Source of the DNA: Gadus chalcogrammus | Lineage: Eukaryota; Chordata; Actinopteri; Gadiformes; Gadidae | Length of the DNA: 64,000 nucleotides | Assembly: GCF_026213295.1 (NCBI RefSeq) | Contig: NC_079418.1 | Coordinates: 3,781,887-3,845,886 of the forward strand | Direction: 5' to 3' | Part shown: positions 11,057-22,339 of the stretch, in pieces | Layout: every line of letters begins with the position of its first letter | Numbering within the stretch: position 1 is the first letter of the stretch | Made by a program: the position numbers and the translations under genes | Notes under the pieces: model-generated | What the model was told of the DNA's origin: nothing | Database searches by the model: none | Seen by the model: the letters and a program-made list of their open reading frames with translations, nothing else

Positions 11057-12192
11057 ATTTGTGACTTTGCAACCAAGAAGGCTCGGCGTCTAGACTTTGC
11101 AATTTAAGTCTTTACTGCTCTATAAGAACAGTTTACATAACGATTTCTTCATATTGTTTGAAACTGTGCAGTAGTGTATATTTTTATTGATGTCTACAAT
11201 GTGGATCCATTGATATTGTATGCAATTGCACTGTAAATTCTGTTCTTTGTTTACATTTTGATTGTTACTTGGAGCTATTTTTTGCACTTTAGACTTCAGC
11301 AATTAAACTTTTTATTCATGAACAGTGTAAATTGAGATTTTTTTTCATATTGTTTGAAGCTGAAGTGTAAATATTTGTGTTGATGTAAAGCAATTGTAAT
11401 GTTAATTCAGTTCCTATAAGAGTATCTTTTTAATGTATCTTTTTTATGTACTATTTATGGATATTTGGAATTTTACTTGCATAATAAATTTGTGTTTAAA
11501 GTAAGCAGAAACTGTGTTTTTTTTTGCAGTGCATCATGTATTCTGAAAAGACTATTGCAGTTATACAAGGTATGAAATTGTGAGTACTCTTATGGTTTCT
11601 TGGGGCTCTGGCTGTGAAGCATCCATAGGCTTATGCTGCCATGTACTGGTTTAACATTGTAATGTACTCTCAATTACAAAGCAAGGTCACTAACTACATG
11701 AATGGGCAACCAATAATCAAACTGACAATTGTAGTACAGCTGCTTGCAGACAATTTTAGCATGACAAATTTCTGTCTTTGTGAATCTGTACACACAGCTT
11801 TATTTTCAACACAAAATTCCATTGGATTTCCATAGGTATTTGTGTTGTGTGGAAAACAGTGTGTTTGGATTTGCTGAAAAGTTGATGTGTTGAAACCAAA
11901 CTGGGTCAAGTCCAATTTTAGCATGAGAGAAGGACATTGTTGTAAAATTGTGTTTAAGCAGCTATTGGACAATATGTATAAGACTGCTGCCTAAAAGACA
12001 GTAGGCTATAAATACTTAATTTATTACTTGAATTACATGATGTCACTAACTGAATTAAATACGTTTAATAAGTAAGTTCATACCCTTATTTAAAGTCACA
12101 CAAACCCATACTCCATGAAGGGGCAACGAAAAGTCTAACTGAAGTGCTATTGTGACGCTGGGCCATGTTTACCAAAACAGTCGATAGATGTT
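11057..12192. other. 3' region of the hAT gene and unassigned flank
   Basis: AATAAA at 11483-11488 is the likely polyadenylation signal of the hAT transcript. The sequence is AT-rich, with a repeated phrase (CATATTGTTTGAA at 11149 and 11347). No other gene is visible. Confidence 0.5.
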
Positions 12193-12214
12193 GGGGGGGG
12201 GGGGGGGGGGGGGG
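12193..12214. repeat. poly-G run of 22
   Basis: Uninterrupted G homopolymer immediately before the LINE tail. The true length may differ through assembly error. Confidence 0.8.
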
Positions 12215-12900
12215 TTTGTCATTCAATTCAATTCAATTTTATTTGTATAGCCCTTAATCACCATTACAGTCTCAAAGGGCTTAACAGGCCAAATATTTGT
12301 GACACCCCCCTTTACCCATGCCCCCACACGGGCAAGAAAAAACTCCCTTGAATCAGCAAGGAAGAAATCTTGAGAAGAAACGCAGTGTAGGGGGTCCCTT
12401 CTTCCAGGGATGGTCAGGAGTGCAATGGGTGCCACAATTGGCATACAGGTAGATACATGTACATCATATTAAAATGGTGATGGGGTTCTGGCCGGTTATC
12501 CATGAGGAGAGTCCAGGCATCCAGTCCAGCACCCGCAGCACGCTACAACTGACAGAATAGTGAATTAGAACGGAAAAGTACATAGTGGGAATGTATAATG
12601 TAATAAGAAAAGCACAAGCAAACAGAGTAGTCTTCACTCTCGCATCAGTTATTTTCACACTCCAAATGCAAGATTGTAGAGGTGCGTTTTGAGCTTCCCT
12701 TTGTATAGCTCCACAGAGTCAGCTTCCCTGATCGCTGATGGCAGCCTATTCCATAAAAAAGGGGCTCGATAGGCAAACGCTCTCTGTCCAGCCGATTTCT
12801 TTTTAACCTTCGGCAGTGAAAGAAGGCCAGCTCCTGAAGACTGGAGAGACCGAGAAGGACTATAAGGAATGATCAGGCTATCTATTGCATTGTGCTAAAC
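12215..12900 (-). mobile_element. LINE 3' end (CR1/L2-like), 5' truncated
   Basis: On the minus strand the ORF2 C-terminus is readable from about 12880 to the stop at 12655: GQRAFAYRAPFLWNRLPSAI, then ELYKGKLKTHLYNLAF. The AP.LWN.LP..IR...FK..LKTHL pattern is the C-terminus of CR1/L2/Rex-type LINE proteins. The 3' UTR follows and ends in the tail GGGCTATACAAATAAAATTG with repeated ATTGA units. The reverse transcriptase is absent because of 5' truncation. Confidence 0.8.
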
Positions 12901-13146
12901 ATAACATCAGGCATAGGCCTACCTGACTGAAAATTTGCGTAGGCAAAGTAGCCATCAGCTGCTCAGGGTGTCATGGTCATACTATGTTTGATTTCGAGTA
13001 AAAAAAAAAAAGACGTCAAACGTCAAAAAAAGGTCTATGGTATAGTAGCCTACAGTCTAAAAAAGGCTACACGGTCATATTGGTATGACGGTTGCTACGA
13101 TTTTTAAGGCTGCCCCAACAAACTTGACTTGGAGCGTATTTAATAT

Positions 13147-14960
13147 TACTGTGAATTAGATACTTACTGAAAAGCAAGGTCTTTGTTGCCATCCTACTAA
13201 AAGGCTTTTTGTTACCAGAGCAGGGAATGGTATCGGCCATTCTTCCCCCTCGCCATGTTGGTCTGTAGGCCAGGCTTGAAGAAGGCTCCATGTTGAGGGC
13301 TGGTGCGGGGGGTGGAGGGAGTTGAGGAGGGACTGCCGTTCCTGGCCCATAGTGAGGTGGGCGGTGTGCGTGAGTCATCCGTTAACCATAACTGATAATA
13401 CCAATGGGGCCTTTCTATTCATTAATATTTCAGTTTTCAATATATCAGTCCCTACCTTGAGTAACTCTCTGCATGTTAAATGCGGGTGCAGGGAGTTGAA
13501 AGGATATAGGGTGATGCAGTCCTGCCCTATGCTGAGATGCTAAGGGAGATACATTGGTATTCAATGTTTGATCTGTTAACCATGGTAGGCTGCGAGCTAC
13601 AGGGCCAAACAATGGTAAACAAAAAATCTCTGGTCATGCTGAATATTAATTTGTATGTTTCATTTTGGTATGCACTACCTATTTCAACCCCATGAATGGA
13701 TTGATAATGTGTTTCAATACAATTTGATAGTGATAAATGATTAATTTAATATTACATGCTGGATGCTAAGACTTTTCACAATATTGCATGAATGCAGAAG
13801 TTTTTAGCTGACAAAATATTTGGCTGAGATTTTGAAAGTTGCAATTTCAATAGAGTATGCAGAAAATCTGAGATGAATGACCATTGCTGTGTTACGACGA
13901 TAGATGGGGCCACTGTATTGAAAATTATTATCAGTATTTACCTAGACAGTTTTCTCCAGGTTGAGGAGCAGTGAATCTACTGCCTGGCACTCTGCGAGAT
14001 GGTGGAGCTGGAGGAATGGATACACGGTGAGGGGAATATCTTTAGTACTACGAATGTTAACCATATCTCTAATATATTTGTTATTAAAATGTTAAGAGAT
14101 TATTCCTTACTCTGCCAGGGCAATTGGCTTGGGCTTCGAACTGGTAGTGCTTCGAACTGAGACACTACGTCACCATCTTCCACTTCTTCGCTCTGGTCAG
14201 AGTCTCCGAAACGATGTCTGTTAAGTAACCGTATCATTAGGGTTATTGCAATCTCAAAATTGCCAAATATACATATAGGTCAAGCATCTGTGGTCTATTT
14301 TTGAATGCTACGGGAAATAACCTTTCTATTACTGTAGAAACATGACAAAAACAAGACAGAACACACTTACACTGGCTTCCTGTTCCTTTTATCTGGCAGC
14401 TCAACCTCATGCTCAAGCTCTGCCTCAGATTGCAGATCTGAGGTGTTGCAGCCATTCTGATCCTGCTTCAAGATTCTCATGGCATCTTTGTAGTTGTCTA
14501 GAATTTAAATTATGTTAAAATGAACATGAGTTTCAAATTAGCTGTAGAGCTGCACAGAATATTATTATTGATGATGATGATGATGATGATGATGTCTCAG
14601 GTCTCTCTCTTACCAGAGAGACCTGGCCAAGAATAGTATAAATGAAACAATGCAAGGCAAAGACAATTTCATGTGCATCTTTTCAGAACATATACAGAAT
14701 AGTTATTCCAAGCAGAAGGAGAAGCAACCATGAAATTATATTTAAACAAAAAATTTATGAATTGGCATACCACAAGTTCGGACGACATTGAAGTCGTATC
14801 TTGGCCAGTTTGGCTCTGGTTTATCCTCATTAAGAGCTGCCCTTTTCACCCTTTCAGTGCTTTTATAGCTGGGCCAGTACGCCATCCCATCATCGTACCA
14901 TTCATTTGGGACAACAGCAATGTCCCCGTTTATTTGGAATTTAATGAGATGAAAAGGCAT
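13147..14960 (-). pseudogene. DUF4806-like transposon-associated gene, N-terminal exons and partial C-terminal exon
   Basis: Exon 1 (14960-14770) encodes IAVVPNEWYDDGMAYWPSYK and ERVKRAALNEDKPEPNWPRY, the WP.YKS.ERV.RA...EPNW pattern of fish DUF4806 proteins. Further exons are readable at about 14500-14375 (NTSDLQSEAELEHEVELPDK), 14220-14095 and 14030-13950. A last exon near 13330-13170 ends NKKPFSRMATKTLLFS before a GTAAGTAT donor. That segment matches the last exon at 6425-6580, but the sequence before it is shortened and fused to a proline-rich stretch. The gene lies just downstream of the CACTA transposase on the same strand, so the two probably form one element. The function is unknown. 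Confidence 0.55.
14561..14594. repeat. (GAT)n microsatellite
   Basis: ATT units followed by about eight GAT units. Confidence 0.85.
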
Positions 14961-15589
14961 CCGTAATGCGGAAAGAAAGAAAAGGGGTATTTATTCATCG
15001 TCAAAGAAATAAAAAAATAAAGCATGCACAAGTGTACAGCGTTTACAAATAAGCAAGTAAAGTTAACCTTAATGGTGCCCCAAGGTGGGAAGAAGGTAGG
15101 TAAAAGTACAGGTCATAATAATAGTCAGGCAGAACTTCAGTTCAACCGTAAAGTAGGGTACTATTGCAATTCTTTGGCAGTGTGATTGGGTGTTTCATAA
15201 TCTCACAAATCATTGCATAATGCTAAAATAGTATACTATAGTGGACTATGTACAGTCCATGGTATCGAGAAACGTGGGACATGTATCAATGCTTGTTAAA
15301 TTCAGCATAAAAATGTCAGCATTGAAAACATGAAATTATGGGTGTAGTGTATACATGGAATAATATCAACCTTTGTGAAATACTTACAGCAAATTTTCAT
15401 TCAGAGTAATGGAAGTCAGTCAGAAGTCAGTAGTCAACTATATTATTAAAGTTTTTAACTTGAACTGATTGATTGAACTGATTCATAGTCAGTGGTCAAC
15501 TATATAATTAGAGTTTTTAACTTGAACTGATTGTTTAAACTGATAAATTGATCGAACAGATTTTTTTTTTTTTTGAGGTTTTGTTTCAT
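14961..15589. other. spacer between DUF4806-like gene and CACTA transposase
   Basis: AT-rich, with an imperfect direct repeat near 15430-15540 (AGTCAGTRGTCAACTATAT with the following TTTTTAACTTGAACTGATTG) and a poly-T tract at 15560. No coding sequence seen. Confidence 0.5.
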
Positions 15590-17638
15590 TTAGTGGAGGA
15601 GAGGTATGGCCACAAAACCATCCCTGTACGGAAAGGCTACACATTTCTGTGACAGTGCTGACACCTCAACCGACTTCAGCTCATCAGATGCATCATTTAC
15701 AACAAATATGTTCATTCTGTCAGAGTTGAAGGGGTAGGTATAGAATGGAGACTGCCGGGAAAATTCAGTGCAAATAGCATACACACCATTATCATTTTGG
15801 ATAATGTTTTTGATAAGGCAGACTTTATCCCCCACCAGAAACATGTTGTCCCCTGTTGATAGTTTTATTGTCCACCTTTCACATCGCATTTCCCCATATT
15901 GCACATGATCTCCCATGCCAACAACAATTGGGCCCACAAAATGCTCCCTTTTCAGGATAATGTCCGCATCAGCATCCAATTTGGTAGCTGTAACCACTGA
16001 AAGGCACCTAATGAGCTGAACTAGAGGGAACTCAGGTTTTCTTATGAGTTTTTTTATTTTCCCGAGGTGGTTCTCGTATGGGAACGCTGAAAAAGAGTCA
16101 AGACAGCCATGCCTCTTCACCTCGTCTGCCAGGTGGACCAGACAGTGGACATTGTACACAATCTGGTCTGTCCCATAAAGCTCACCAAAATGGTTTACAA
16201 AAGATTTTAGCATTTGTCCAGCATAGTCAGCAAGGTTGAGATGTTCAGGGCTCACCAAAATGGATATAGCAGTTGACAGGAGCATGAAATTGTGGTACAT
16301 GTTCCGGTCCAGGAATCCTGCCAGCACCACAGGGCAAGTGTACAGTAAGAACTGTCGGAATTCAGTTGCCTTCCAAAGGTCCAACTCCCTAAGCGACCGT
16401 GGTCTCCTTGCAAACTCAATTGGCACATAGGGCCTCATGGACTGGAGTTTGCCTGACATCCTGTCCACTATTAATGCCGGCAGTCTTACTGTTAACGGAC
16501 CCCGGAGCCAGGTCTGGAGCAGTTTCCTTACAATTCCCAAACACACTAGATGCATATAATCTAAGGGAAACTGTGTTACCATGCCAATCTTGACGTTCTT
16601 AAATGGATGTGGCCCCTCATGGTGGTGTAATTCATCAACCTTCGGGTTGAATGAGATGTCAGTTCTAAGGCGGTACTATGGTCCAAGGAACGTCATACGC
16701 CGGTTCTGGTATTTCCCTGGGTGTAGGCACTTATCGCACCAATGGTAAGCATTATGGGCCTTTGTTTGTTTCACAAAGGCCCGTGCAGGGGTATCACAGA
16801 CTACCGTGTGAAGCTGAATCTTCAGGTTCTTATCTCCAAAACAAAACCCAGCCTCTAGCTCCTGTAGTTCTCAAAAATCAAAATCAAATAGGAACTCTGT
16901 GGCCGAACTAGGTTTTTTTGGTCCACAGTATGCCCCAATGACCACAGGTTCCTTCATGGGGACGCTAACCAGTAAGCCAAGGATGGGCCACAGCTGTACA
17001 GTGGAACTTTTAAATAAAGGTAGACCATCTATATTAATCTGCAGCCCCAATGTAATGCCCTCTGCCAGTGTTTTGGCATATTTGCTCAGGGTGGACTTAA
17101 AGGAGGAAAGGATGCCAAAGTGATGGTAGTTCCCCCCAGCCTTCTCCTGAATAGCATAATGCATTTTTGTCTTGAGAAGGGTCCTACCATCCTTTGGCAG
17201 ATTGGGATGGGTTATATGGAGTATACTCAACAGTGCAGTCAGGGCAACCATGGAAATACCAAAACTCACTGCCCAGTTGGCAATGTTATCGGAAAGTGAT
17301 GTTAGGTCATCATCATTTTCAGAATCTGAACCTGATGAACCATCCCCATCACACCCATCCGAATACACATTATCAAAATCTGCCTCCAATTCCATGTGCT
17401 CTTCAGTAAAAACTTGCACCTCTGGCATTGCATTTGCAGCTGAAGAGGGTTGGGCAGTGTTCTCAGAAAGAACTCTGTCATCTGCCCCTATTCCTGTCAT
17501 GTCAGTCATGTCTGTCCTAATTTGATGAAGCCTTTTTTGAACGTCTGCACATGTCCTTCGTCTTAAGGTTGATAAAGAGACGGGCACAGTCTTTCTATTC
17601 ATTTTTGTTCTAAGACATTTCAGAAAAAAAGAAAACAC
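15590..17638 (-). pseudogene. CACTA/EnSpm transposase with two in-frame stops
   Basis: The two open segments 17638-16871 and 16582-15590 and the stretch between them are all in one frame, about 683 codons, interrupted only by TGA at 16871-16873 and TAG at 16676-16678. The N-terminal third is acidic (SDGCDGDGSSGSDSENDDD). The middle has INIDGLPLFKSS and VVIGAYCGPKKPSS, then CDTPARAFVKQTKAHNAYHW, a conserved cysteine/histidine region (CDKCLHPGKY), and DYMHLVCLGIVRKLL. These are hallmarks of fish EnSpm (Tnp2-like) transposases, and the two aspartates are candidate catalytic residues. The C-terminal half continues without break to a stop at 15590. The DUF4806-like gene follows on the same strand. 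The protein would cut and paste a CACTA element; I could not identify the CACTA termini. Confidence 0.8.
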
Positions 17639-17936
17639 AGTAAAATGTATTATTGATCATTGTTTCTACTGTTGTATTTAAATAAACACATTGTTGAATG
17701 GTGGTGTTGTCTGTTTCATTGCTACAAACTAGACAAGAACATAGAAATAGAGATTTGATTCATGATGTATTAGTCAAGCTTAAGTATATGATTTATCCGA
17801 TATCAGGCGATATACGTTTTGGGTGGGTTTTTGGTTGATTGAAAGGTTTTCAGTCTATAGTTCAGCTGGAAATTGCCAACAGAACAGCACAACTATTCTA
17901 TATTTTATTTCAAATGTGTTCAAACTTGATTACATT
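17639..17936. other. upstream region of the CACTA transposase
   Basis: AT-rich, no coding sequence recognised. It may hold the 5' UTR or promoter of the minus-strand transposase. Confidence 0.35.
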
Positions 17937-18560
17937 AGCTATTTGTTGCCATTTTCTGCAGGAAATGCATTGTGTCGTAGTAGTAGTAGTATCATTATTT
18001 GTTCTATGGCCAAGCGCTCCAACTGCTAGAAAATATGTAAGCAACATTACATTTTAACAAACCAAAAAGTATCTTACTTGATGAAGCAAACCCAGCAAAG
18101 GCAATTGTAGGGGACGGGCAACAGTCAAATCCAGATGCTGCAGAACACACAAATTAGAAGATGGGGACCAAGTAACATACAGTAGCATAAGAAATCAGAA
18201 ACGGCCGCAAATACCCATTAGTTGTATGAACCGAATCCCTTCACTTGATTTAAGCCATTTAACCGCATTTTCTGCAGGAAATGCTCCAACTGCTAGAAAA
18301 TGTGTAAGCAACATTACATTTCAAGAAACCAGAAAGTATCTTACTTGATGAAGCGAACCCAGCAGAGGCAATTGTAGGGGATGGGCAAATACCCATTAGT
18401 TGTATGAACCGAATCCCTTCACTTGATTTAAGCCATTTAACCACATTTTCTGCAGGAAATGCTCCAACTGCTAGAAAATGTGTCAGCAACATTACATTTT
18501 AAGAAACCAGAAAGTATCTTAAAATCAGAAACGGGCGCAAATACCCATTAGTTGTCTGAA
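17937..18560. repeat. tandem repeats of ~178 bp containing exon-like segments
   Basis: The segments GAAATGCTCCAACTGCTAGA, AAGTATCTTACTTGATGAAG, GGCAATTGTAGGGGAYGGGC and AATACCCATTAGTTGT recur in the same order in three imperfect units, which begin near 17955, 18275 and 18453. On the minus strand one segment reads CPSPTIASAGFASSSK before a GTAAGATAC donor-like site, so the unit may be a duplicated exon of the adjacent CACTA element. Confidence 0.7.
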
Positions 18561-19096
18561 CCGACTTAAACAGTGATTAAAATGGGAAATTTTCATTATA
18601 AAGAGGATGGCAGATAACCACTACACATGAAACCAAACCCTAACCCTAACTGTTAAGTAGGCCTATATTACTGAATATAAGTGCAGGTGCAAAGCCATGT
18701 TAAATAGCCTACACATAGACGTCATTGAGCGTGCGCTGTTAATGTCATGTGATCATGCGCAGAATAAACGGTCCGAGTAGTTCCCCGACCAAAGAGATGA
18801 TGACAGGTGTCACGTTAAAATTGTACCGGGTACTTAATCAGTTTTCCGTTGCCAGGCAACGGACAACAGATTACGTAAGGGGTTGTCCGTTGCCAGGCAG
18901 GTTCCAATCGCGCTCATGTTGCCGAAGACGAAATAATATAATACAGATAACGGATCGCTTGATAACACTTGTTTTTACTTTATATTTGTATTGCATTTAA
19001 TTGTTTAATCGAATTTAGCTAGTAAACTGAGTGTTTAATGTGTATCATAATCTAGCTATCTTGTGTTAATTGAATTTCCTTAATTGAATTTAGAGA
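18561..19096. other. unassigned sequence with a short inverted motif
   Basis: CCGTTGCCAGGCAACGG at 18846 is a short palindrome, and CCGTTGCCAGGCAGG follows at 18887. No gene is recognised. Confidence 0.4.
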
Positions 19097-19154
<58 letters not shown>

Positions 19155-19155
19155 G
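19097..19155. repeat. (GATA)n microsatellite
   Basis: About 14 uninterrupted GATA units. Confidence 0.95.
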
Positions 19156-19371
19156 GATGAGCAGGCATTTACTAACTGGTAAATGTTTTTTATGATTATT
19201 ATTCATGTTATCCACATAACATTTAGCTATTACTGTGTAGGGAAATAGATCAATGCAATACAATACAAATATAAAGTTAGGAACGCTAATAAATGTAATT
19301 TGTAAAATAAGTGTTATCTGTCTTGTCGCGCTCAATGAACGAGCTCGCGAATGTTCAAGAACCTTCCCACG

Positions 19372-19827
19372 TATGGCGACACATTAGTGCCATAAAGCAC
19401 TCATGTGATAAAACATGCATTCGGGCGTATTATATTATATCACACGCGTAGATATTAATTGCGAGCGTGCAAATTATCTCTGCGCACGCGCGCACTCAGA
19501 GCGCTGCTCCCCGAGCGAGGAAAACAGCTCCTCGAGAGCATTACCTCGTTGCAAGAGAGAGCGGGAAATAACTTTGGTCGCACAAAGCAGCCTTAGCCTC
19601 TCGCAAATGATGTTTTGTGCGACCGAAGTTATTTCCCGCTCTCGCTTGCAACTAGGTAATGCTCTCGAGGAACTGTTTTCCTCGCTCGGGAGCAGTGCTC
19701 TGAGTGCGCGCGCAAGCAGAGATAATTTGCATGCTTGCAATTAATATCTACGAGTGTGATATGATATAATACGCCCGAATGCATGTTTTATCACATGAGT
19801 GCTTTATGGCACTAATGTGTCGGCATA
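19372..19827. repeat. long palindrome (arms ~220 bp)
   Basis: The left arm runs from 19372 (TATGGCGACACATTAGTGCC) to about 19597 (GGTCGCACAAAG), and the right arm is its inverted copy from about 19612 (TTTGTGCGACC) to 19827. The arms differ by scattered substitutions and small indels around a spacer of about 15 bp. The mirrored reading frames on both strands are a consequence of the palindrome. It could be a foldback or MITE element. It is bounded by copies of a 36-bp minisatellite on both sides. Confidence 0.9.
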
Positions 19828-19832
19828 CCCAA

Positions 19833-19918
19833 GTCATTCGACGCGCGAATGTTCAAGAACCTTCCCACGTCATTCGACGCACGAATGTTCAAGAACCTTC
19901 CCATGTCATTCGACGCGA
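19833..19918. repeat. 36-bp minisatellite
   Basis: GTCATTCGACGC, GCGAATGTTCAAGAACC and TTCCCAC repeat with period 36 at 19833, 19869 and 19905. A further partial unit lies left of the palindrome at 19347-19371, so the palindrome appears to be inserted within the array. Confidence 0.85.
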
Positions 19919-20623
19919 ACGGGCGACGCGATCGTCTGTTGCCAGGCAGGTTTGGAATGGATTACTATGGATGACGTCGGCCGGTACAATCTATTACTGT
20001 TCACCACCAACATTTTTGATCACCAGCCGCCACTGCTGCTGCAGAAATGTCTACCGTAACACTAACCCTACTTGGTCAATGAAAGAGCTAAGCTACTCAA
20101 AAGCTATTTTATTCAGAAAAAAACTGTTTGTTGGTCATTTTTCGAATGCTTACATCATAAGTATAATTGACCGCTGTCAAGGACCGGGGATTTATTGCCG
20201 TCTTTCGTAGCACTCCGCAAGTAGGCCTACGGTAGCTTATCAACCCCAGAGTACTGGTACTGGTAACAGATAAATTGTAAAAAGACACATGGTGTGAAGT
20301 TATTTTTTTAGTTTTGGCAAGTAGCCATGTAATAAGCGGCATAATGTATAGAACGTCGCCGGTCATTGTCGAAAATAAGCCCCTTTGTTTGTTCACCGGC
20401 TCCCGGATGAGTCAAAAGCAGCGAAAGAATTTCCCCCAAAAAGGGACAATGAAGGATGACTTAACTTAACTACCATAACATTCTGCCGAAATTGCTATTC
20501 CATTTTAAATCAAATAGGCTACAGCAGAGCTGCAAACTTGTCGCTTTTCGGCGACAATCGCCGTTTTCTTCGTCAATTTGGTCATTCACGTGAATCGTGT
20601 AGAACCGGAGAGTTTTGTTTTTT
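19919..20623. other. no recognised feature
   Basis: Mixed-composition sequence without a recognisable gene or element. Confidence 0.45.
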
Positions 20624-20645
20624 GGGGGGGGGGGGGGGGGGGGGG
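20624..20645. repeat. poly-G run of 22
   Basis: G homopolymer; the length is assembly-dependent. Confidence 0.8.
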
Positions 20646-20673
20646 TCCAGAATTGCGAACAATTATTGGATCA

Positions 20674-20767
20674 TTCTTATAATTGACATTTCTCTGGGCC
20701 AATCGGAATCTCAGCACTTGCTTCAGAATCTTTCTTATAATTGACATTTCTCTGTGCCAATCGGAAT
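20674..20767. repeat. direct repeat, 36 bp twice
   Basis: TTCTTATAATTGACATTTCT plus CTGKGCCAATCGGAAT occurs at 20674 and again at 20732, separated by 22 bp. Confidence 0.85.
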
Positions 20768-20885
20768 TTTGAAGCATACAGCGCCAACTGAGCTCGCCAT
20801 TGGATGAGGCGGTCGCCTGGCTACCGCGCATCCGCATGCATGCGGCCATACAACGCAAGAGAGCTTGCGAAACACTCGTCTAGAG

Positions 20886-21650
20886 GGGTGTTCCACGAAC
20901 GGAGGTTTAACAAACACTGAGTCAACGCTGAACTCTAGGTTAATTTACCCATTGCCGACTAACCCAGAGTTTTCGGTTCCACAGCAGCGGTTATGCATGT
21001 TCAACCAACTCGGGGTTGGTTAACACAGGGTTGTGCGCGTCACCGCCAAACCTAAAAAGACGTGATGTATAGATCATGGAAACCCTGATCGAAATGGCGA
21101 AACGGGCCGCTTATTTCAATGAAATGGAATTTCAGGTTCTCCTGGGGAGCTATGACGAGGAGAAGGACATTATCACAAGAAAAGGGAACGCTAAAGCCTC
21201 TGCAACCCGGAGAACCAAAGCCTGGCAGCGGATCGCTGACCGCGTAAATGCGTTAGTTACACGTCAAAAGCATGATCGTTAATATTTGAGCCATGAATAT
21301 ATAAATATCCCAGTTAAGCATTCTTAAAGATTCTACCACATAACCCCTTTCTTCTAAAAAAATATGTACTCCGATGGCTTCCAAGCGGTCAGCGGATCAA
21401 GTATAAAAATGAAGTATAAAAAACATACAAACTGGTAAGCTTTGCCCACCATCGTATTGGTATAAATTGAAATAAGCATTTTTTTAAGCCAAATCCTTCC
21501 TGCGGTAGTTTTTTTGTAATAAAGAGTTTATTTTTTGTTTCATGCTATAATAATATGACTATACAACAGATGAATTAGTACTTAAACCTGTGATAAAGTA
21601 TGCAATGTCAGAGTTTTGAAGTTTAGAGGTAAAAAATATGTAAGTGTCAG
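20886..21650 (+). mobile_element. PIF/Harbinger-like fragment
   Basis: Starts with GGTGTTCCACGAACGGAGG and TTTAACAAACACTGAGT, a type of end I associate with fish Harbinger-like elements. The SANT/Myb gene that normally accompanies a Harbinger transposase follows at 21076. The transposase and the right terminus are not present; the element is cut at 21651 by the left end of a pogo element. Confidence 0.45.
21076..21282 (+). pseudogene. truncated SANT/Myb-like DNA-binding protein
   Basis: A 68-codon frame starts METLIEMAKRAAYFNEMEFQ and continues VLLGSYDEEKDIITRKGNAK, ending TKAWQRIADRVNAL. The F...E...L...Y.....I......W..IA..VN spacing is that of the SANT/trihelix domain (MSANTD3/4-like) carried by Harbinger elements, where the protein recruits the transposase to DNA. 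The usual length is well over 200 residues; here a stop follows the SANT helices, so only the first two or three helices are left. The start is supported by an in-frame ATG and by its place just inside the putative left terminus. Confidence 0.55.
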
Positions 21651-22339
21651 TAGTCGCTGTCGGGACGATTGAAACACTTGTTTCAAACGTCCCGCACATC
21701 ACCATGCGTAATTACGCGCACATTGCACGATGGATACCTGTATAAATCACATAATTAATAAATGTTTTGCAATGAATAAATACTGCTTTGAATTAATAAC
21801 ATATTTTGAATGAACAAAACGTGTTTATCACATGCATCAACAGATTACTGAGAAAAATCAGAAGGAGAACCACCTCCCGTGGGCTGGTTCCTGCATGGGA
21901 CAACATCATGTCACGTTGTCACGCTACCTCAAGGGGAGGACAGAGGAGGGCAGTGAAGCCATTTATTTTGGGCTCACCCCTAATGAGGTCAGTGTTGTGA
22001 AAAGGGCTACATACATTTTTGGACAGGCACACATGTATGCTATGCACATAGTTTAATTAATAAATATGAACAAATAACATAAACATAAACACACAAATGT
22101 ACATCAACTTTTTACGACCCCGTGCATTTCAGCTGCCCATTCCCTGCATCCTGGTCGAGGAAGGACTGGATCACCTCCTTCATGGAGCGCAGTAGCAGCC
22201 TCCCCCTTCGGCGTCCAGAGGCCACTAGCCAACAACGGTTGTCCAGCTTCAATCAAAACAATGTCAACTTGTTCTACCAAAATTGAAAGACGGTGCTGGA
22301 CCGGCACCAGTTCCAGGCCAAGGATATTTGGAACATTAA

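Larger units (their letters stand above)
7057..11500 (+). mobile_element. hAT transposon, ZMYM1-like, autonomous type but frameshifted
   Basis: The left terminus is CAGGGGCGCTGCCTGGCGG at 7057, the CAGGGG start usual for hAT elements, placed inside a DUF4806-like exon. The transposase gene occupies 7466-11056 and a polyadenylation signal AATAAA lies at 11483. I did not find the matching right terminus, so the right border is approximate and the 8-bp target duplication (GCCACGAG on the left) is unconfirmed. Confidence 0.6.

Noticed and set aside
18637..18650. CCCTAACCCTAA resembles vertebrate telomere repeat
   Set aside because: Only two units and isolated; not enough for an interstitial telomeric tract.
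19415..19744. Open frames of 109 and 88 codons on opposite strands with nearly identical protein sequence
   Set aside because: They mirror each other because the region is a palindrome; not independent evidence for a gene.
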